64,000 bases of DNA from Progne subis subis (lineage: Eukaryota > Chordata > Aves > Passeriformes > Hirundinidae). The notes beneath the pieces are model-generated. The model was given only the letters and a program-made list of their open reading frames with translations. It did no database searches and was not told the origin of the DNA. The stretch's first letter is position 1; each line of letters opens with the position of its first letter. The translations under genes and the position numbers were made by a program. This document shows positions 1 to 14,100 of the stretch, in pieces. The stretch covers positions 3,838,322-3,902,321 of the forward strand of contig JAKJHU010000065.1 of NCBI GenBank assembly GCA_022316685.1, written 5' to 3'.

Positions 1-1803
1 TTTCTGGTGTAGTTATTGGTAGCTTGCCACTGGTTTCTTTTCTGTGGCAAAGAGAGATACTGACGCAGTAACACACAGTTCACATAGTCATTCCATACCT
101 TAGCAGTTGAAGAAGAGAGGTGGCAAACTTTCCCAGACTCCACAATGGAGCTGACTGCTGCCACAGCTGCCACAGTCCTGCAGAGCTGGGGTTGTGGTGT
201 GCTGCCTGTCAGCAAGCAGCTGGTCTCAAAGGAGCTGGAGTACAAACCAGAGCAGGGACAAAAGAAGAGTTGGAGTGATGCTGCACTAGTTCCCAGTAGG
301 CAGATGATGAAGTTGGTGCCTTTCTAGCAGCACCATTAAAGAGCTAAAAGTGGAAGCTCCTGATAGCTAGAAGTATTTTTCCTTATGCTGTACTTGTATG
401 TCTGTAAAGGGCCACTAAACACCAAAATGCACAGATCTCATATTTCTGAGTACTTAGGTGCTCCGGTGCTGAGACCAAAGTGTTTTGTTCCTCTTGTTCT
501 CCTGAACAACTAAATGCACTATTAGGTCATCTGCCCCAGCTTCCTTGAATGGAGCTATGTAAAATTGAACTGATAAGGAAGACTGCAGTATTATTTAGCT
601 GATAATACTGTTTCAGAATTCTTGGAAGCACCATAAAGCTAGCATTTGTTTTTCCATAAAGCAGTTGCATGATCTCAGGATGTGGCTGGCGTGTTGTTTG
701 GAGAGGATTTGGTTTGTTTAGTCAGGGTTGGTGTGCAGAAGGGAGAACTCCTCTGTACTCCGTGCATTCATGAGCAGTAGCAGATTGCTGTATTTCACCT
801 GAAAATTACTGTTGAAACAAGCCAGGATGCCCAAACCAGGTTTTCCACTTGGGTCTTCCATCTGGAGAAGTACCATGGGTCATGGAAAAGCAGTAGGCTT
901 ACAGGAGATGCTTGCAGATAGCAGTGGCAGGAGGGCAATGGTTAAAAATAGATTAAAATAGACTGCTCAGTAATTAGAGTAGCCTCGTTGTCCCTCCATG
1001 CTGTAAGCACATAGGTCCTTCTTGAACTCTGTCCTTCTCAGGCAGCAGTAGCTTGTGAATGAGACTGTGGACTCTTCAGAGCAGGGGGAGGATGGAGTAG
1101 GTAAATTCCTGAGGGGCAGCGTCAGTCGCAGAGCAGCCTTGGATTAATGCTGTTTATTTGGCCTTATCTATCTCGTGGTGTTGCTACAGCTACCTGTGTG
1201 TGTTTTCTAAAAACAACCAAAAATAATCATGGAAACTATTCACTGGATTGCATGAAACATCCATGATTATTTCACTTTTGAGCAGAATTGGCCAAGAATG
1301 AAAAGTAAGCAAACAGTGAATATAGCTAAAATATGGACTGCGGTAGGAGGGAATAAAAGGAACACACATCATGGGCTGGAGCTTGCTGTGGCTGTGCAGC
1401 ATTCCAGCCAAAATATACAAGAGCATTAATCTTTCTGACTTGCAGAGCTTAAACCCCTGGTATTTCAGATACTGTAATAATACGGCCTCTTTTCAGTCTT
1501 AGCTTTGGCCTCTCGATCTGGAGCAGTGGGACATTCATTCAGCTGTTGGGTCTGAGCGCTGGGAGGGTGGGAGCCAGCAATTAAATGTTGGAAAGAACTG
1601 TCTTTTTTGCTCTTCCTGTGTTAAATAAAAACCATTTAGTACTTTGAAGGGCTGCAGTGGTGTGAGAGCTTTAGTGTCCATAAACCAGTAAGTTTGGCTG
1701 TGGCCAGATGAAACAGATGTGTTGGTGTGGTTATTTACTGCTTGGGTGTTGGTGTGTCTGTACAAAGTGAGGAACTGAACTAACATGTAAATTCTCCAAC
1801 TAG
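1..1803 (+). other. FLNB: FLNB intron (partial), no exon seen
   Basis: No filamin repeat motif occurs in any + frame here. The stretch ends in a pyrimidine-rich tract and the acceptor AG at 1802-1803. The short open frame at 145-327 has no filamin character. Confidence 0.8.
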
Positions 1804-1921
1804 GGTCCTATGAAGGTTTTGCTAACTTATGGTGGTGATCCTATCCCTAAAAGCCCTTTCACGGTGGGCGTTGCTGCTCCTCTAGACCTAAGCAAAGTTA
1901 GAGTCAATGGATTGGAAAACA
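1804..1921 (+). CDS. FLNB: FLNB exon: end of repeat 7, start of repeat 8
   Basis: Encodes a stretch with [11 protein letters not shown] and PLDLSKV. It opens on a whole codon after AG at 1802-1803 and ends in phase 1 at donor GTAAGT (1922). The split codon A|GA gives Arg. Confidence 0.9.
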
Positions 1922-2121
1922 GTAAGTACATGTGGGCTAGAAGCCTCTGAAGGGTCCCTGGAGTCTGGGTGATAGCCAACAGGTCCTGCTGGAGCAGGAG
2001 CAGGCAAAACGATCTCCTTTTTGACTTGCTACAGCTGGGGATAAACCAGCTTCAGCTTTATAACTTGACCACACTGCTTTAGGTGGTCCTCTTGAGGACT
2101 GAATTTCAATTTAGATTTTTT

Positions 2122-2169
<48 letters not shown>

Positions 2170-5100
2170 CTTTCTTACTAAGATTACATAGTAATGTGGA
2201 GAAAACGTGTTTGGGGTTTGGTCCTTTGTGGTGAACTGAGTTGGATGCTTCACCAGGCTGAGCACTCACTGATGAAATCTGTTTCCCTGAGGGCTAGATG
2301 GTTGTTCAAATGTATTAAACCGTTACAATGCACAGTGTCATTCATACAGTCTTTTTGTTTTCCAAAAGTGGAAGAACTTAAGGCTGTGAAATATTGTTGC
2401 TTTCCTGAAATGAGCCTCTGATACTGTCAGACCACACCTTACAGGCTTGTTTTTCCCTGTAGTTTTGTACTGTCAATTAATCAAGGCATTTAGGTTTGGT
2501 TGGTTTTTTTTTTTTGTTGTTTGGCTTGGGAGGGTTTTTGGCCTGCAGAGGAATGCAGACAGGGCAGGGCTCTGCCAATACCTGCTCCCTCAGTGATATG
2601 AGGAAGGGAGATTCCTTGGACTGCTGTCTGATGTTAAATAAGTAATGTAATATGGGTTTTGTTTTTTTCAGGAGTGGAAGTAGGGAAGGATCAGGAATTT
2701 ATTATTGATACCAAAGGAGCTGGTGGGCAAGGTAAACTGGAGGTTAATATTTCCAGTCCTATGAGGAAAGCTGTGCCATGTCTGGTGGAACCAGTTCTGG
2801 GTAAGGAGTGCAGCACTGCAAAGTACATCCCGCGGGAAGAAGGACTGTATGTGGTGGATGTGAGTTATGATGGCAACCCAATCCCAGGGAGCCCCTACAC
2901 TGTGGAGGCCACGTTACCTCCAGACCCCTCCAAGGTAAGCGAACAGTATAGGGCTGTAACAGCAACTGATACCTGAAAACTGAGTTGTGGGCTATTGCAT
3001 GAGACTTGGCTGGGTCTTGGCCAAAACATACCCAGGAACATCCTTACTCAGAGTGCTCAGTGATTCCTTTTGCAGCCTCCATGACTTGTAGAATTCATTC
3101 CTGTAACACTGTACTTGGAAAAAAAAAGTTGAACTAATCAAAAATATGGCAAGCATCCTACATAGTGTGGCAAATTTAAGTATTGCTCCTAATTTAATAG
3201 AAGTCTGTCTGATAAGTGTCTCTGATGTATTAAGATCCTTTTTTTCTAAGGAACTATATTTCAAGAAAAACGTGTAAAGCCATCAAATATTTTCACACTT
3301 CCACCTTTTATTTCTCATGTCTATATAAAAGCAGCTATAGTGAGATTATGAATATCTCCTCTTTGGAGGAGAAGTACCAGCTTTACAGTAAAAATGGGCT
3401 GAGTTGCAAAGCAGACAGTGCCTTCTGTGTATTATTAAGAGCCTGCTAATCGAGTCCCACGTGCAAGCAAGTCTAACTAGGAAGTCTTCTGGCAATAACA
3501 TGGAAAAGGCCATTTAGCTCAACTGCATATTCTCTTTTAGGTAAAAGCTCATGGTCCAGGTCTTCGAGGGGGCCTTGTTGGAAAACCAGCCCAATTTACA
3601 ATAGATACCAAAGGGGCAGGAACTGGAGGTTTGGGTTTGACAGTAGAAGGCCCGTGTGAAGCTAAAATTGAATGTTCGGACAACGGTGATGGAACCTGCT
3701 CTGTCTCCTACCTACCTACAAAGCCTGGAGAGTATTTTGTAAACATCCTCTTTGAAGAAGTTCACATTCCTGGTTCGCCCTTTAAGGCAGATATAGAAAT
3801 GCCATTTGATGTCTCTAAAGTCATTGCCACAGGCCCAGGTCTGGAGCACGGTAAAGTAGGCGAAGCAGGGCTGCTGAACGTCGACTGCACGGAAGCAGGT
3901 CCTGGGGACCTGCGGGTGGACATGGTGTCAGATACTGGCTCCAAAGCTGAGGTCCAGATCGATGATAACAAAGATGGCACCTACGTCGTTACCTACGTGC
4001 CGCTGTTAGCTGGCATGTACACAATCAAGATGAGATATGGAGGAGAGCAAGTGCCTAAATTCCCAGTCCGGGTCAAGGTGGAGCCAGCTGTGGACACAAG
4101 CAGAGTTAAAGTGTTTGGACCAGGAGTCGAAGGAAAAGGTGAGACTAACTGTAATCTGATTACTGTTGTAATCAATTTATAGGACTTGCAGTCCTTTCCG
4201 AGTATTCTGAACGTTGAGAGTTGTAAAAGCCTTGTATGCTTCCATGGTGATCCTTGGACAGACAGGACTCTCATTCCCAAACAAGCTGTTTATCATGCTG
4301 CTTCACCAAATGTTTTGTTGTTGGAATATATGCACTTCATGAAGTGACTCTTCAAAACATTTCCTGTAGATGTCTTCCGAGAAGCTACAACTGAGTTCAC
4401 TGTGGATGCTCGACCTCTAACAAAGGCTGGTGGTGACCACATCAGGACACAAATCACGAGCCCATCTGGCTCCCCTACAGACTGTCTCATCCAAGACAAT
4501 GCTGATGGAACATATTCAGTGGAGTACACACCATTTGAAAAGGGTAACTTTGGGGCTTGTTTTCTGTTCTTTAAAAGGGGAAAACCAAGAGCAAGCAGCT
4601 CTTCTGCCATTTCATTTGGCAAACCCCTGAGGTCTTCCAGTAACTTGTTGGCATCTTTACAAGAAGTCTGCCAATAGAGGAGCTAATTCTGCAGGAAGTA
4701 GCTCTATCTTAACTTGAAGAACTGACTTTTATGGTAACTTGCCTTTAGAAGAACAGTGTGTAGATGGAATCTCAGTTACAAAACATTAGTGGAGTCTTGT
4801 GAAATGCGAGAGGAAACTCTTACTCATTATACTGACGCTTAAGTCTGTAAGCATCTTGTAGAATTATTTTAAGTGATGAACATATTTAGGGAACTCAGGA
4901 GATGTTTCCCTCTTCTTAACAGGTCCACACACAGTCAGTGTCACATATGATGGTGTGCCTGTGCCAAATAGTCCCTTTGGAGTGAATGTTGCAGAGGGCT
5001 GCCATCCATCGCGTGTGAAGGCACAAGGACCTGGACTTACAGAAGCTTTCACAAATCAGCCAAATGCCTTTTTGGTTGTCACCAGGTGATGGGACCTGTT

Positions 5101-8100
5101 TGATCTTGAAGGAATATCTGAAGGGGGGAGTCGTGTAGTGATGTATGCAATGCAGGATGCTAAACGTAGTAAAAATACTTATAAAAAGGCCAAGCTATGT
5201 CCAGCTGATGGCTGTGTGTCTACTCATCTACTCTGCTCTGCAAACATTCGAGATTAGGGATTGATAGTTCCTGAGGAGAAAATTCTAGGAAAATTTGAGT
5301 GAGGTAGTTCTGAACAGCTTTGCATGCCAGCACATGCTGAAGGCTGAACATCGGAAGTCAGGATATCACGTTTCCAAAAAGGACAAAAGTGCAGCCAGAG
5401 CATGTGAGGGCTACAAAGCTGCTTTGGAAGCAGGTGATTCTAACAGTATGTGTTTCTGTCTTGCAGAGGGGCAGGAATTGGTGGCCTTGGAATAACTGTT
5501 GAAGGACCTTCAGAATCTAAAATTAGCTGTAAAGATAACAAAGATGGGAGTTGCAGTGCTGAGTATGTCCCATATGTTCCAGGAGAGTATGATGTTAACA
5601 TCACATATGGAGGAGAGCATATTCCTGGTAAGAGCTCCTGCTCAGTGGCTTTCAGAAGAGGGAAGAAGTCAAACTATGGACTCAGAGTTCTCAGTTGGCT
5701 GCATCTCCCTTGTGCTGTGGGATGTTACTGTGATTTTGGCTTTCTGCTTTTCCTCAGAACTCAGGCAGAAAAGGCAGTGGCATTTGCTCAAATGGGTACA
5801 GATGAGTGGAGCAGGAAAAGGGGCGCTAACCTTTGACAAATAATTGTTACTATGCACAAGTGGTGTGTTAATACTTTGGGTCATGAAAATTGGTATGTGG
5901 ATGCATTAAAGATCCTGTTGTGCAGTAAGAGGGGATGTTTCCTGTTACTATTCTCTTTATTGACATATTGAACTTAGTAAGACATAAGGAAATGTGTTGC
6001 CTCCATGATACTTCATTTGCACTTCTGGTTTCTTTCATGTTTGCTTTTTTTTTCCTGAGGTGTGAGAAGCAGACGGGTCACAATAGAATCGTTGTTAACA
6101 ATTCTGTGAAAATGTAGAAGCTCCATCATTACACTTCTGGCTTTTGCAGAAGCAGAAGTATAGTGTGGAGTCTGTGGGGTTGTCATTCTTGCCTGCACCA
6201 GAGGGATAGTAATAAAAAAGCATAAGGAAAAGTAGAGAAAAAAGACCTTCTGTTCTCTGTAACTGTTAACCTTGTGTTGTTTAACACTTACTATGTCAAC
6301 TTCCAGGCAGTCCTTTCAAGGTTCCTGTGAAGGATGTTGTGGATCCCAGTAAGGTGAAGATAGCAGGACCAGGTCTGGGTACTGCTGTTCGAGCTAAAAT
6401 CCCTCAGTCCTTCACTGTAGACACCAGCAAGGCAGGAATAGCACCTCTTGAAGTGGTGGTGACAGGTCCCAGAGGTAAGAACCAAAGTATTCCATCTGGC
6501 TGTGCCCATGTCTGCATTTGGGCAGGTAACGTGGTCCTGGCCCTGCTTGCAAAGGTGGCAATGCCACTTGAATGAGCATTTCCCTCTGGTCCTGTTCATC
6601 TGTCAAGTGCCCCTTGGCAGCTGACCCCCATGTCATGCTGTGAAAGGAGAGCTGTGTCCTAGGTGGTGCTGCTGTGGACAGTGTCTTTGATGGCTTTAGC
6701 CTAATCGTCTAATCTTTAGGGTTGAGAGAAGTGATGTGAGTAACCATCACCGGTGAACAATTGTGTGATAAGTTTTAGACATCAAAAAGTAAATCCAAAG
6801 CCTAACATGTGAACAGTGACTTGGGAAACCTTTCAGTGGGTCGCAGGAGTCTCTGAATCATGGTGAAACTGCACAGTGGTCCTCAGAGAGCACCAAGGTC
6901 CTCGAGTGATAGCGTTAGTGGTGTTTGCATTAACCTAGAAAGCTGTGTCTCAGTGGCTCAGTATCTTGGCAGTGAGTACCTGTTGGCTGCAAGTCTCACC
7001 TTGCTGGGAGGTGAGAACTGCCTCCCCACCGCAGTGTCAGGTCTTGCTGTGCCCTGCAGGTAACACTTGTTTAATTCTAGCAGATGAGATGGATTCCCAG
7101 GGATGGCGCTCCCCATTGAAAGCAATTTCAGATTTCTTTAAAGGTGGTCCAAAGGGTGACACTGAGACAGGTTTGAACTCTCACTAACTACTGGCAATTT
7201 TGGTTCTTGGAAATCCGGTTTGGCAACAGCAAGAATCATCTGCAGGAGGGAGTGGGAAGCAACGGTGTTGCTTTTAGGCTGTGCATGGCAACTACATACG
7301 TTTCCTTTGTGCTTGCTTTACTACTAATCTTTTCTGTGTTTTAAAGCCCACTTGTAATTGTAGACTGCTTTGTGTGTTGATCTGAACTGATAGGTCACAT
7401 AATCTGTTGTAGTTTTTGCTTAATGCAAATTGAAATAATTGATCCTGCTTTCTTAGGTCTTTGGCAGCTTGTGGGGTGTTCTTGCCTAGGCAGCAAGCCT
7501 GACTTTCTAAACACCTAATTGTGAAAGACTCAGCTGGTGAATGCTACACACCAACTGGCTTTAGGGCTCAGTTCTGTGTAGTGAATCCCAGTAATAATAC
7601 CTAATCTTGTAAATGGCAGTTCAGACAATTATAACTATTACTCATTTTCTCTCTTGAAAGATCTTCAATGCGCTTTTAGCAATCGCTCTTGACCTAGGCT
7701 GTACTGAAAGGCTGCTCTTTCTCCAGTATTTTCATGCTAGCTTTGTTTACAGCAAGAAGATGGGAGCCCAGAGAGCAGTGGATAAAAAGTCTATCTCAAG
7801 TCAAATGGCTTTGAATACAAAATAAGGGAAACTGATCATTGATCACTGATCATTGCCTGTTGCTTTCGTTAATGAGCAGTGTATCTTGCAGCTAGCTTTG
7901 TGCAGCGAATGACTGTCTTTTAATAGGAAAGCTGAGAAAATCCTATGTTGCCTTTTTAGGAGTTGTGGGACCTGTCAATGTGGTAGACAATGGAGATGGC
8001 ACGCACACGGTGGTGTACACCCCTATGCAGGAGGGACCCTACATGATTACTGTCAAATATGCTGATGAAGAGATTCCTCGAAGGTAAGGTGATAAGAGCA

Positions 8101-11100
8101 GCTTTGAAGAACTGACGATTTAACGATCCAGTGTGTTCTCCCAGCACATGAGCACCATTTAAGGACTGCCTGTGGTCCTTTCTACTTAACCAGTGCAGCT
8201 CCTTGCATGACTTCAGGGTTCAGTTGTGTTTTGAGCCCACTGCACTTGCAGCAAAGAGTGTAAGAGGGCTGTATCCACATATACCTCAGCATGTACTGCA
8301 GCAACTATCAGCCATTGACTTGGGAGGAGGGGAAATAATGGGTTGCTCTTTAAGTCCCTTCAAGGTGAAGGTGCTTCCTACGTACGATGCCAGTAAAGTG
8401 ACAGCGAGTGGACCGGGGCTCAGTTCCTATGGCATTCTAGCCAGCCTGCCTGTGGAGTTCGCTGTGGATGCTAAGGATGCTGGGCAGGGACTTCTGGCTG
8501 TACAGATCACGGTAAGTAACAAAACCAAGCAGGACAGGAATCTGGGTGGGCATAGCCTCTCCTTTCAGAAGTGGCCACAGCTTTATCCTAACACATGCAC
8601 AGTGTCCTGGGGACTGGGCTGCTGACTGGACCCTGACATCTGGTACACAAAGGTCTTGTACTCTGCATTTGTGAAACTCTTGAGAGTGCTTTTGTGAAAC
8701 TACTATCTTGAAGCCATCAGATATGCTCTATTTGGCTCTTGCCTTAACTTACATTCTGCAAATGCCCAAAAGGAGGTAACTAATTTCTTGTAAGATTATG
8801 AAAATACTGACATTTGAATTGGAGGCAGTCTTCTAGCAGTGTTCAGCAAGGCCATGAGATAACAACCACTCTGAGAATCACGTTATGATAAATTACCACA
8901 TGTCTCCCTCAAGGTTGCCAGAAGTCGTAAGCTGCTTAAGGAGATACTGCAAGGATGTTTTGATTTATCTTTGTTACTGCTCTTTCCAAAGTTTCTGGTG
9001 CCTGGACTCTGTGGCCTCAGCAAAAGGTGTCTGGATAGTGGACCATAAAGCACATAGCTGAGCCCTAGCATGCCTAGGTCATGGTATGCCTTGTTGTACT
9101 TGCCCTTCTGCATTCTTGGTCCTGTTGTCTCAATGCCTGCTCAGGTGCACCAAAGCAGTTGCCATTAATTCTGGCATGCAAGTGTGCTCTTAAAGGATCC
9201 AAAATGCTTATCAGAGCTCCCAGCCTGGCTAGGGCTTTGAAGATCAAGTTCCACAAGTCCTGTATAGTAGAAGTGGATAGGTGATCCTTCTGGCGGCATT
9301 TGTTTGCTTCTTATTCTGAGCTGTTGAATGTCAAATGTTTCACAAGCCTTTCCTGAAAGAAGTCAGCTCTTTCGTGCTGTACCTAAAATCTCAAGTCCTT
9401 TGCAGCTTATATTGTACCCCAGGTGGTGTTAAGTCATAAGATACAAAATGGAATCAACTTGTGATTCCCTGTAAGCAGGCTCAGAGGACTTTCTAAAATG
9501 CTTCGTGCTTTGCAGCTGATGAGAAATGATAGTTCAAGGGGCTGCATAGACCTGCTTTTAACTGTAGGCTTTGCAGTGTGCCAGAAGCTGGATGCCTCAT
9601 GCAGGAGGGATGACAGCAGACTCCAGTAATGCTTCCCCCTGCCCTCAGACCTTTCAGGGAGCAGCTGCATAAGGCTACCCACTGCTTATTCAGGACAGAT
9701 CTGCACAGTGTGACTGCCCATTTACGCCTCAGGGACCTGGGAAGTGTCTTCATTTCCAACAGCAGTATGACAGTGAAGCCTGAAGTTCTTACAACTAATA
9801 TGAAGTTCACTAAAATGGCTTGCTACTCTTATAAACATTCTCATATCAACCAAAGAGTAGTTAATGATAGCATTTATTATTTTATAGTGGTCTGATACCT
9901 TTTTGCTCCTAATACTCTTATTTTCATTACAAGTCTTCGAGCAAAATATCTTTAAACTTCGAAAACCTGCAGTTCTGTATCTGCTTGAGACCACCTAAAT
10001 ATGGTTGTGAACAGATTTGATGCCCAACTAAGGAAATTCAAAACCTTCATAGTGCTTAAATCTTCTGGTTTGCATTCCTCAGGACCAAGAGGGCAAACCC
10101 AAGAGAGTGGACATTCATGACAACAAGGATGGCACTTACACGGTCACCTATGTCCCTGACAAGACAGGCCGCTATACGATCGGCGTTAAGTATGGTGGAG
10201 ATGATATCCCAGCCTCTCCCTATCGGATCCGGGCATCTCCAGCTGGGGATGCCAGCAAGTGTTTGGCCACAGGTGAGTGTTTGACTCCTCTCTTTGCTGT
10301 TGTTTGTTCTGGGTGTAAAAGCTGCCTTCTGAGCATGGTACAGTGGATGTGATGGGTGTAGAAGGCATGCTTGAGACTTGTCTAGTCTGGCTGCTCTTAC
10401 AGAAGGGGTGTTCCTAAAGATAAAGAAGTGTCCACCCTGTGGGTGAGCAGGGATCTCTTGCAGCCTCAACCAAAATCTGTCAGATTTCCTGGGCTGTTAT
10501 AAACAACCAGATGCGCTGTCTGATGCTTATTTTGGCATCAATAAATCTAGCTGAGAACTTCAGTGAGGTTGATTTAAAAATAACACGTATGTGTGTGTCC
10601 ACTGCATTATGCTCCTTGCACAGTGAGAGTTGTGAGAAGCTTTTCATTGCAAGCTACAACAGAATTAATTCTGAGGGTGTAAATAGCTGACCATGTGCTT
10701 CTATAGAAGCAGAGCCTATTCAGGCTGGGTGTTATTAGTGGAGTTTTCTGCTGCTTTTCTCTCTGGTCAAGACTGGCCTGGGTCTGAACAGGCTTTTGGG
10801 AAGGAAGGAACCGAAAGATAAAATACTACTATGACTCAAAATCATTGCCTTGGTGTAGGAGACTCCAGGTTTTTTGCTGTAGGAGCACAGGGTGCAGGAG
10901 CACTGCTTACAAGAATATCGCTGAACATCAAGTCCTTTGATTGTAGAATAAATAATTAAAGTAGGCAAGGCCAAATTGAACAGGGAAACCTAATCTGTTT
11001 TTGTAGACCTGTAAGAGTGTGTGGGCATTGTGCTGGACCTGGGCATTGTGTAGTTAGAGTGCACCTGAGGCTTGTCCAGGAGCTGGCTGCTTTCAAGTTG

Positions 11101-14100
11101 TTTTAAACAGAAATGCATTCCTGACACAATGGAAGAAAAAAAGAGATATCCTCTTTGCCTCAAAATTTGTTTAAAAGTTGCTTTAATGGGTAAATCTGAT
11201 ACTCTTCCACGTAACTCAAGTCACTAACTATTCAAAGTAACTGAGATGGAAATTACTGCCAGATGCCAGCTAAAATTTCCTGTTTCCAAGAAGTGCTTCT
11301 GAGTCAGTGCTGTAAAGCTGAAATACAATCACTGTAGGCGTAAGTGCTGGAATACTGCCAAGGTATTAAACCAGCAGGTTTGTTGCCACTTGAAAATGAG
11401 CCATTTACCTGGTAACAAGTGAGGGTCAGAAGCAGGAGTATTCAATTTGTACTACTGCAAATAAGACATAATAGTTCTCATTTAAACAACAGTGTTCTTT
11501 CAAGCTAGTTCTGATTGCTGCAATTTTGGCATTGTTGCATGATGTTCAGTTTTTTGGGATGTGGGGCAGAACAGTGGAAAATCATTTGTGGATAATGGTG
11601 GAGGAAATGTGGCCATGGCTGCTACTGTGTCCTTTTATAGCTGCTTACAGAGGGAGGTTTATGTTAAAGCAGTTCAGCTGAGTTGCTGGCAGAAGAAAGT
11701 GCCTTTGGCTCTGCATAAAGGAGTAGGAAGATAAGAGTATGGGTTAAGGCGTTGCTTTCTTCAAACTTAGCTTTTTTCGTCTCTGCCATCCTGCCTCTCT
11801 CATTGCAGAGGAGGAGAACTGGTAGCCAGCTCTTGCATTCTGCTGTGCTGACCGATTTTACAAATGTCCCTTGTTCTACATCTGCTCCCAAAACCACATC
11901 TATGGCTCCTTGGGACCAACGGCTTGTTGCCATGCTCCCCAGTCACCTCGCAGGTGGTCTGCCTGGGAAAACTGTCCTGTGAACACCTTCTGTAATGAAA
12001 ATTGCCTTGTAGGTCCTGGAATTGCACCCACTGTGAAGACTGGTGAGGAGGTTGGTTTTGTGGTAGATGCCAAATCAGCGGGGAAGGGAAAAGTGACGTG
12101 CACCGTCCTCACGCCAGACGGGACAGAAGCTGAAGCAGATGTTGTTGAAAATGAGGATGGGACTTACGATATCTTCTACACTGCTGCCAAACCAGGAACC
12201 TATGTGATATATGTCCGCTTTGGTGGGGTGGACATTCCCAACAGTCCTTTCACTGTCATGGTAAGCCAGTTCTGCTCCAGAAGTACCTCCCAGTCAGATT
12301 CCTGCTGCCGTGTTTTATTTAGCAATAGGTTAACTCCGTGTGTAAATGTTTGTTCGGATGTTTATTAGGCTAGCCAGGAGCTAATGTATCCTTGTTCCTT
12401 GCAGAGCTTATTTTGAGCAGGCAATACAGTTAAGTGAAGTGGGATAGAAGCCATCAGAGGATGAAGACTTGGCTTTTCTGAGGAAATTTGTTTTTCAGTT
12501 CCTGACCATGTAGTTCTTTTTCTAAATGATGTAAGGGATGATTGTAATCAGCTTCTGCAACTAATTGTGTTGGCCATTGTCAGATACAGTGCTCTGCCTT
12601 CTCTGTCTCTCACTTTTTATTAATTTGATCCTAAAATAAGGAACAGTCTGCTGACAGATCCCAGGGAAGCAGACTGTTAGCTCACACTTAAAAATGATTT
12701 GTAAGTGCTAGTTAAACTGTTATAGCCAAATTCCCCCTCCTTCTAATTGTCTTCCTTCCAAAGTGCAATTCTCCACATCTAGCAGATACCCCAGCCCCCT
12801 GAGAAGCAGACTAGCTGCCTCTCAGGGCTCACACAAGCCCTTTTTGTGAGGAACATCTCTGTGTTGGCAAAACCATTCCTGGTCTCGTAATCTCAGCCAA
12901 AGCAGCCTCTGGTGCATCTTGGTCCCTGAAACCACAGGACTGTACTTGTACTGAGTCCAGATGGAGCTCATGGGCGAGTCTCTGGGGCTGCCAGCTCTGG
13001 CTCTTCCTACCTGTCATCCTGGCAGATTGCTACGGGTGTCTGAAGATTTCCTTGAGAGAAATGACTCCCTTGGCGCTGCTCAAGGTGCACCGCAGGAAAT
13101 GCCTCTCGAGGTCAGGGAGCCCATCCTGGCCAGCCAAAATTCCCACTTCCTAGCTAACTGATACAGTATGTGTTTGACTTGGGTGTGTCAGCTGGGGACA
13201 GAGAACACTGAAACAGCAGCATTTCTGTTTTGCATTGGTTTTCTTAGCAGAGTCCATCCATGCAGAAATTTCCAGTGGGTTATCTCATTAGGGTGGTTTG
13301 CAGTGGTGTAAATGGGCAGGAGGGGCTGGGATGGTTGAGCCTGGGGGAGATGCTTGCGTGGGTGTCAGTCCCAGCCACTTGTGTCGGGTTAGTGGGGGAG
13401 ATGGGAATTTGCAAGTCATGCTCTTGGCACGCCTGGTGAGAAGGACGGCTGCGCCAGGGGAAAACACATTTGGCGTCTTGACGGCGCAGTCCCAGCTATG
13501 AATCAGAAGAATGGCTTTGCTTCTATGGCTGGACGTGGGCTGGGTCATTCACCCAAGTGCATGAGCTGGAGCAGCCTTCCCACGGCTCCCCTGCCTCCCA
13601 GCTGGCGTGTCGTGCTGCGCAGCGTTCACAGACTCCTAGCTTAGGTTTAAACCTTTCCCATCCCCTAAGAAAGCAACTCTGATACTCAATTCCACCAGTG
13701 TTCTGGTGCACAGCTTTCTGCTTCCCTCCCAAGCATCCAACAACGGCACGCGTACTGGCTTTGTCGCTTTGCTGTGCCACTGGTGGCTTCCCCCAGTGTC
13801 TGTGGATAAGGGCAGTTTCCCAGCTTCCCTGACTGCATCCGGGTCTTTGCTATGGCAGGACGACTGGGAGGGGCTACGCTGTGGGAGCAAAGTGTTGAAC
13901 TGGAAGGAGCAGTGTGTTCTGAACTGTGGAAGGTGGGAATGCCTCCATGCCAGAGTAACATCTAATAACAACTAACCTGCCTCTACCCCTGCCCAGGCTG
14001 TAGATGCAGATGATGTCGCCGCACAGTCACAGGAGCCAGTGGGTGCTTCCCCCCCCGGATTCCGCCCTTGGGTACACAATTTTTACATTTTTCAGCTCCC

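Noticed and set aside
145..327. 60-codon + strand frame before the first FLNB exon
   Set aside because: No filamin motif and no matching splice sites; treated as intron.
2029..2265. - strand frame with a long Lys run
   Set aside because: It is the translation of a 46-bp poly-T tract inside an FLNB intron.
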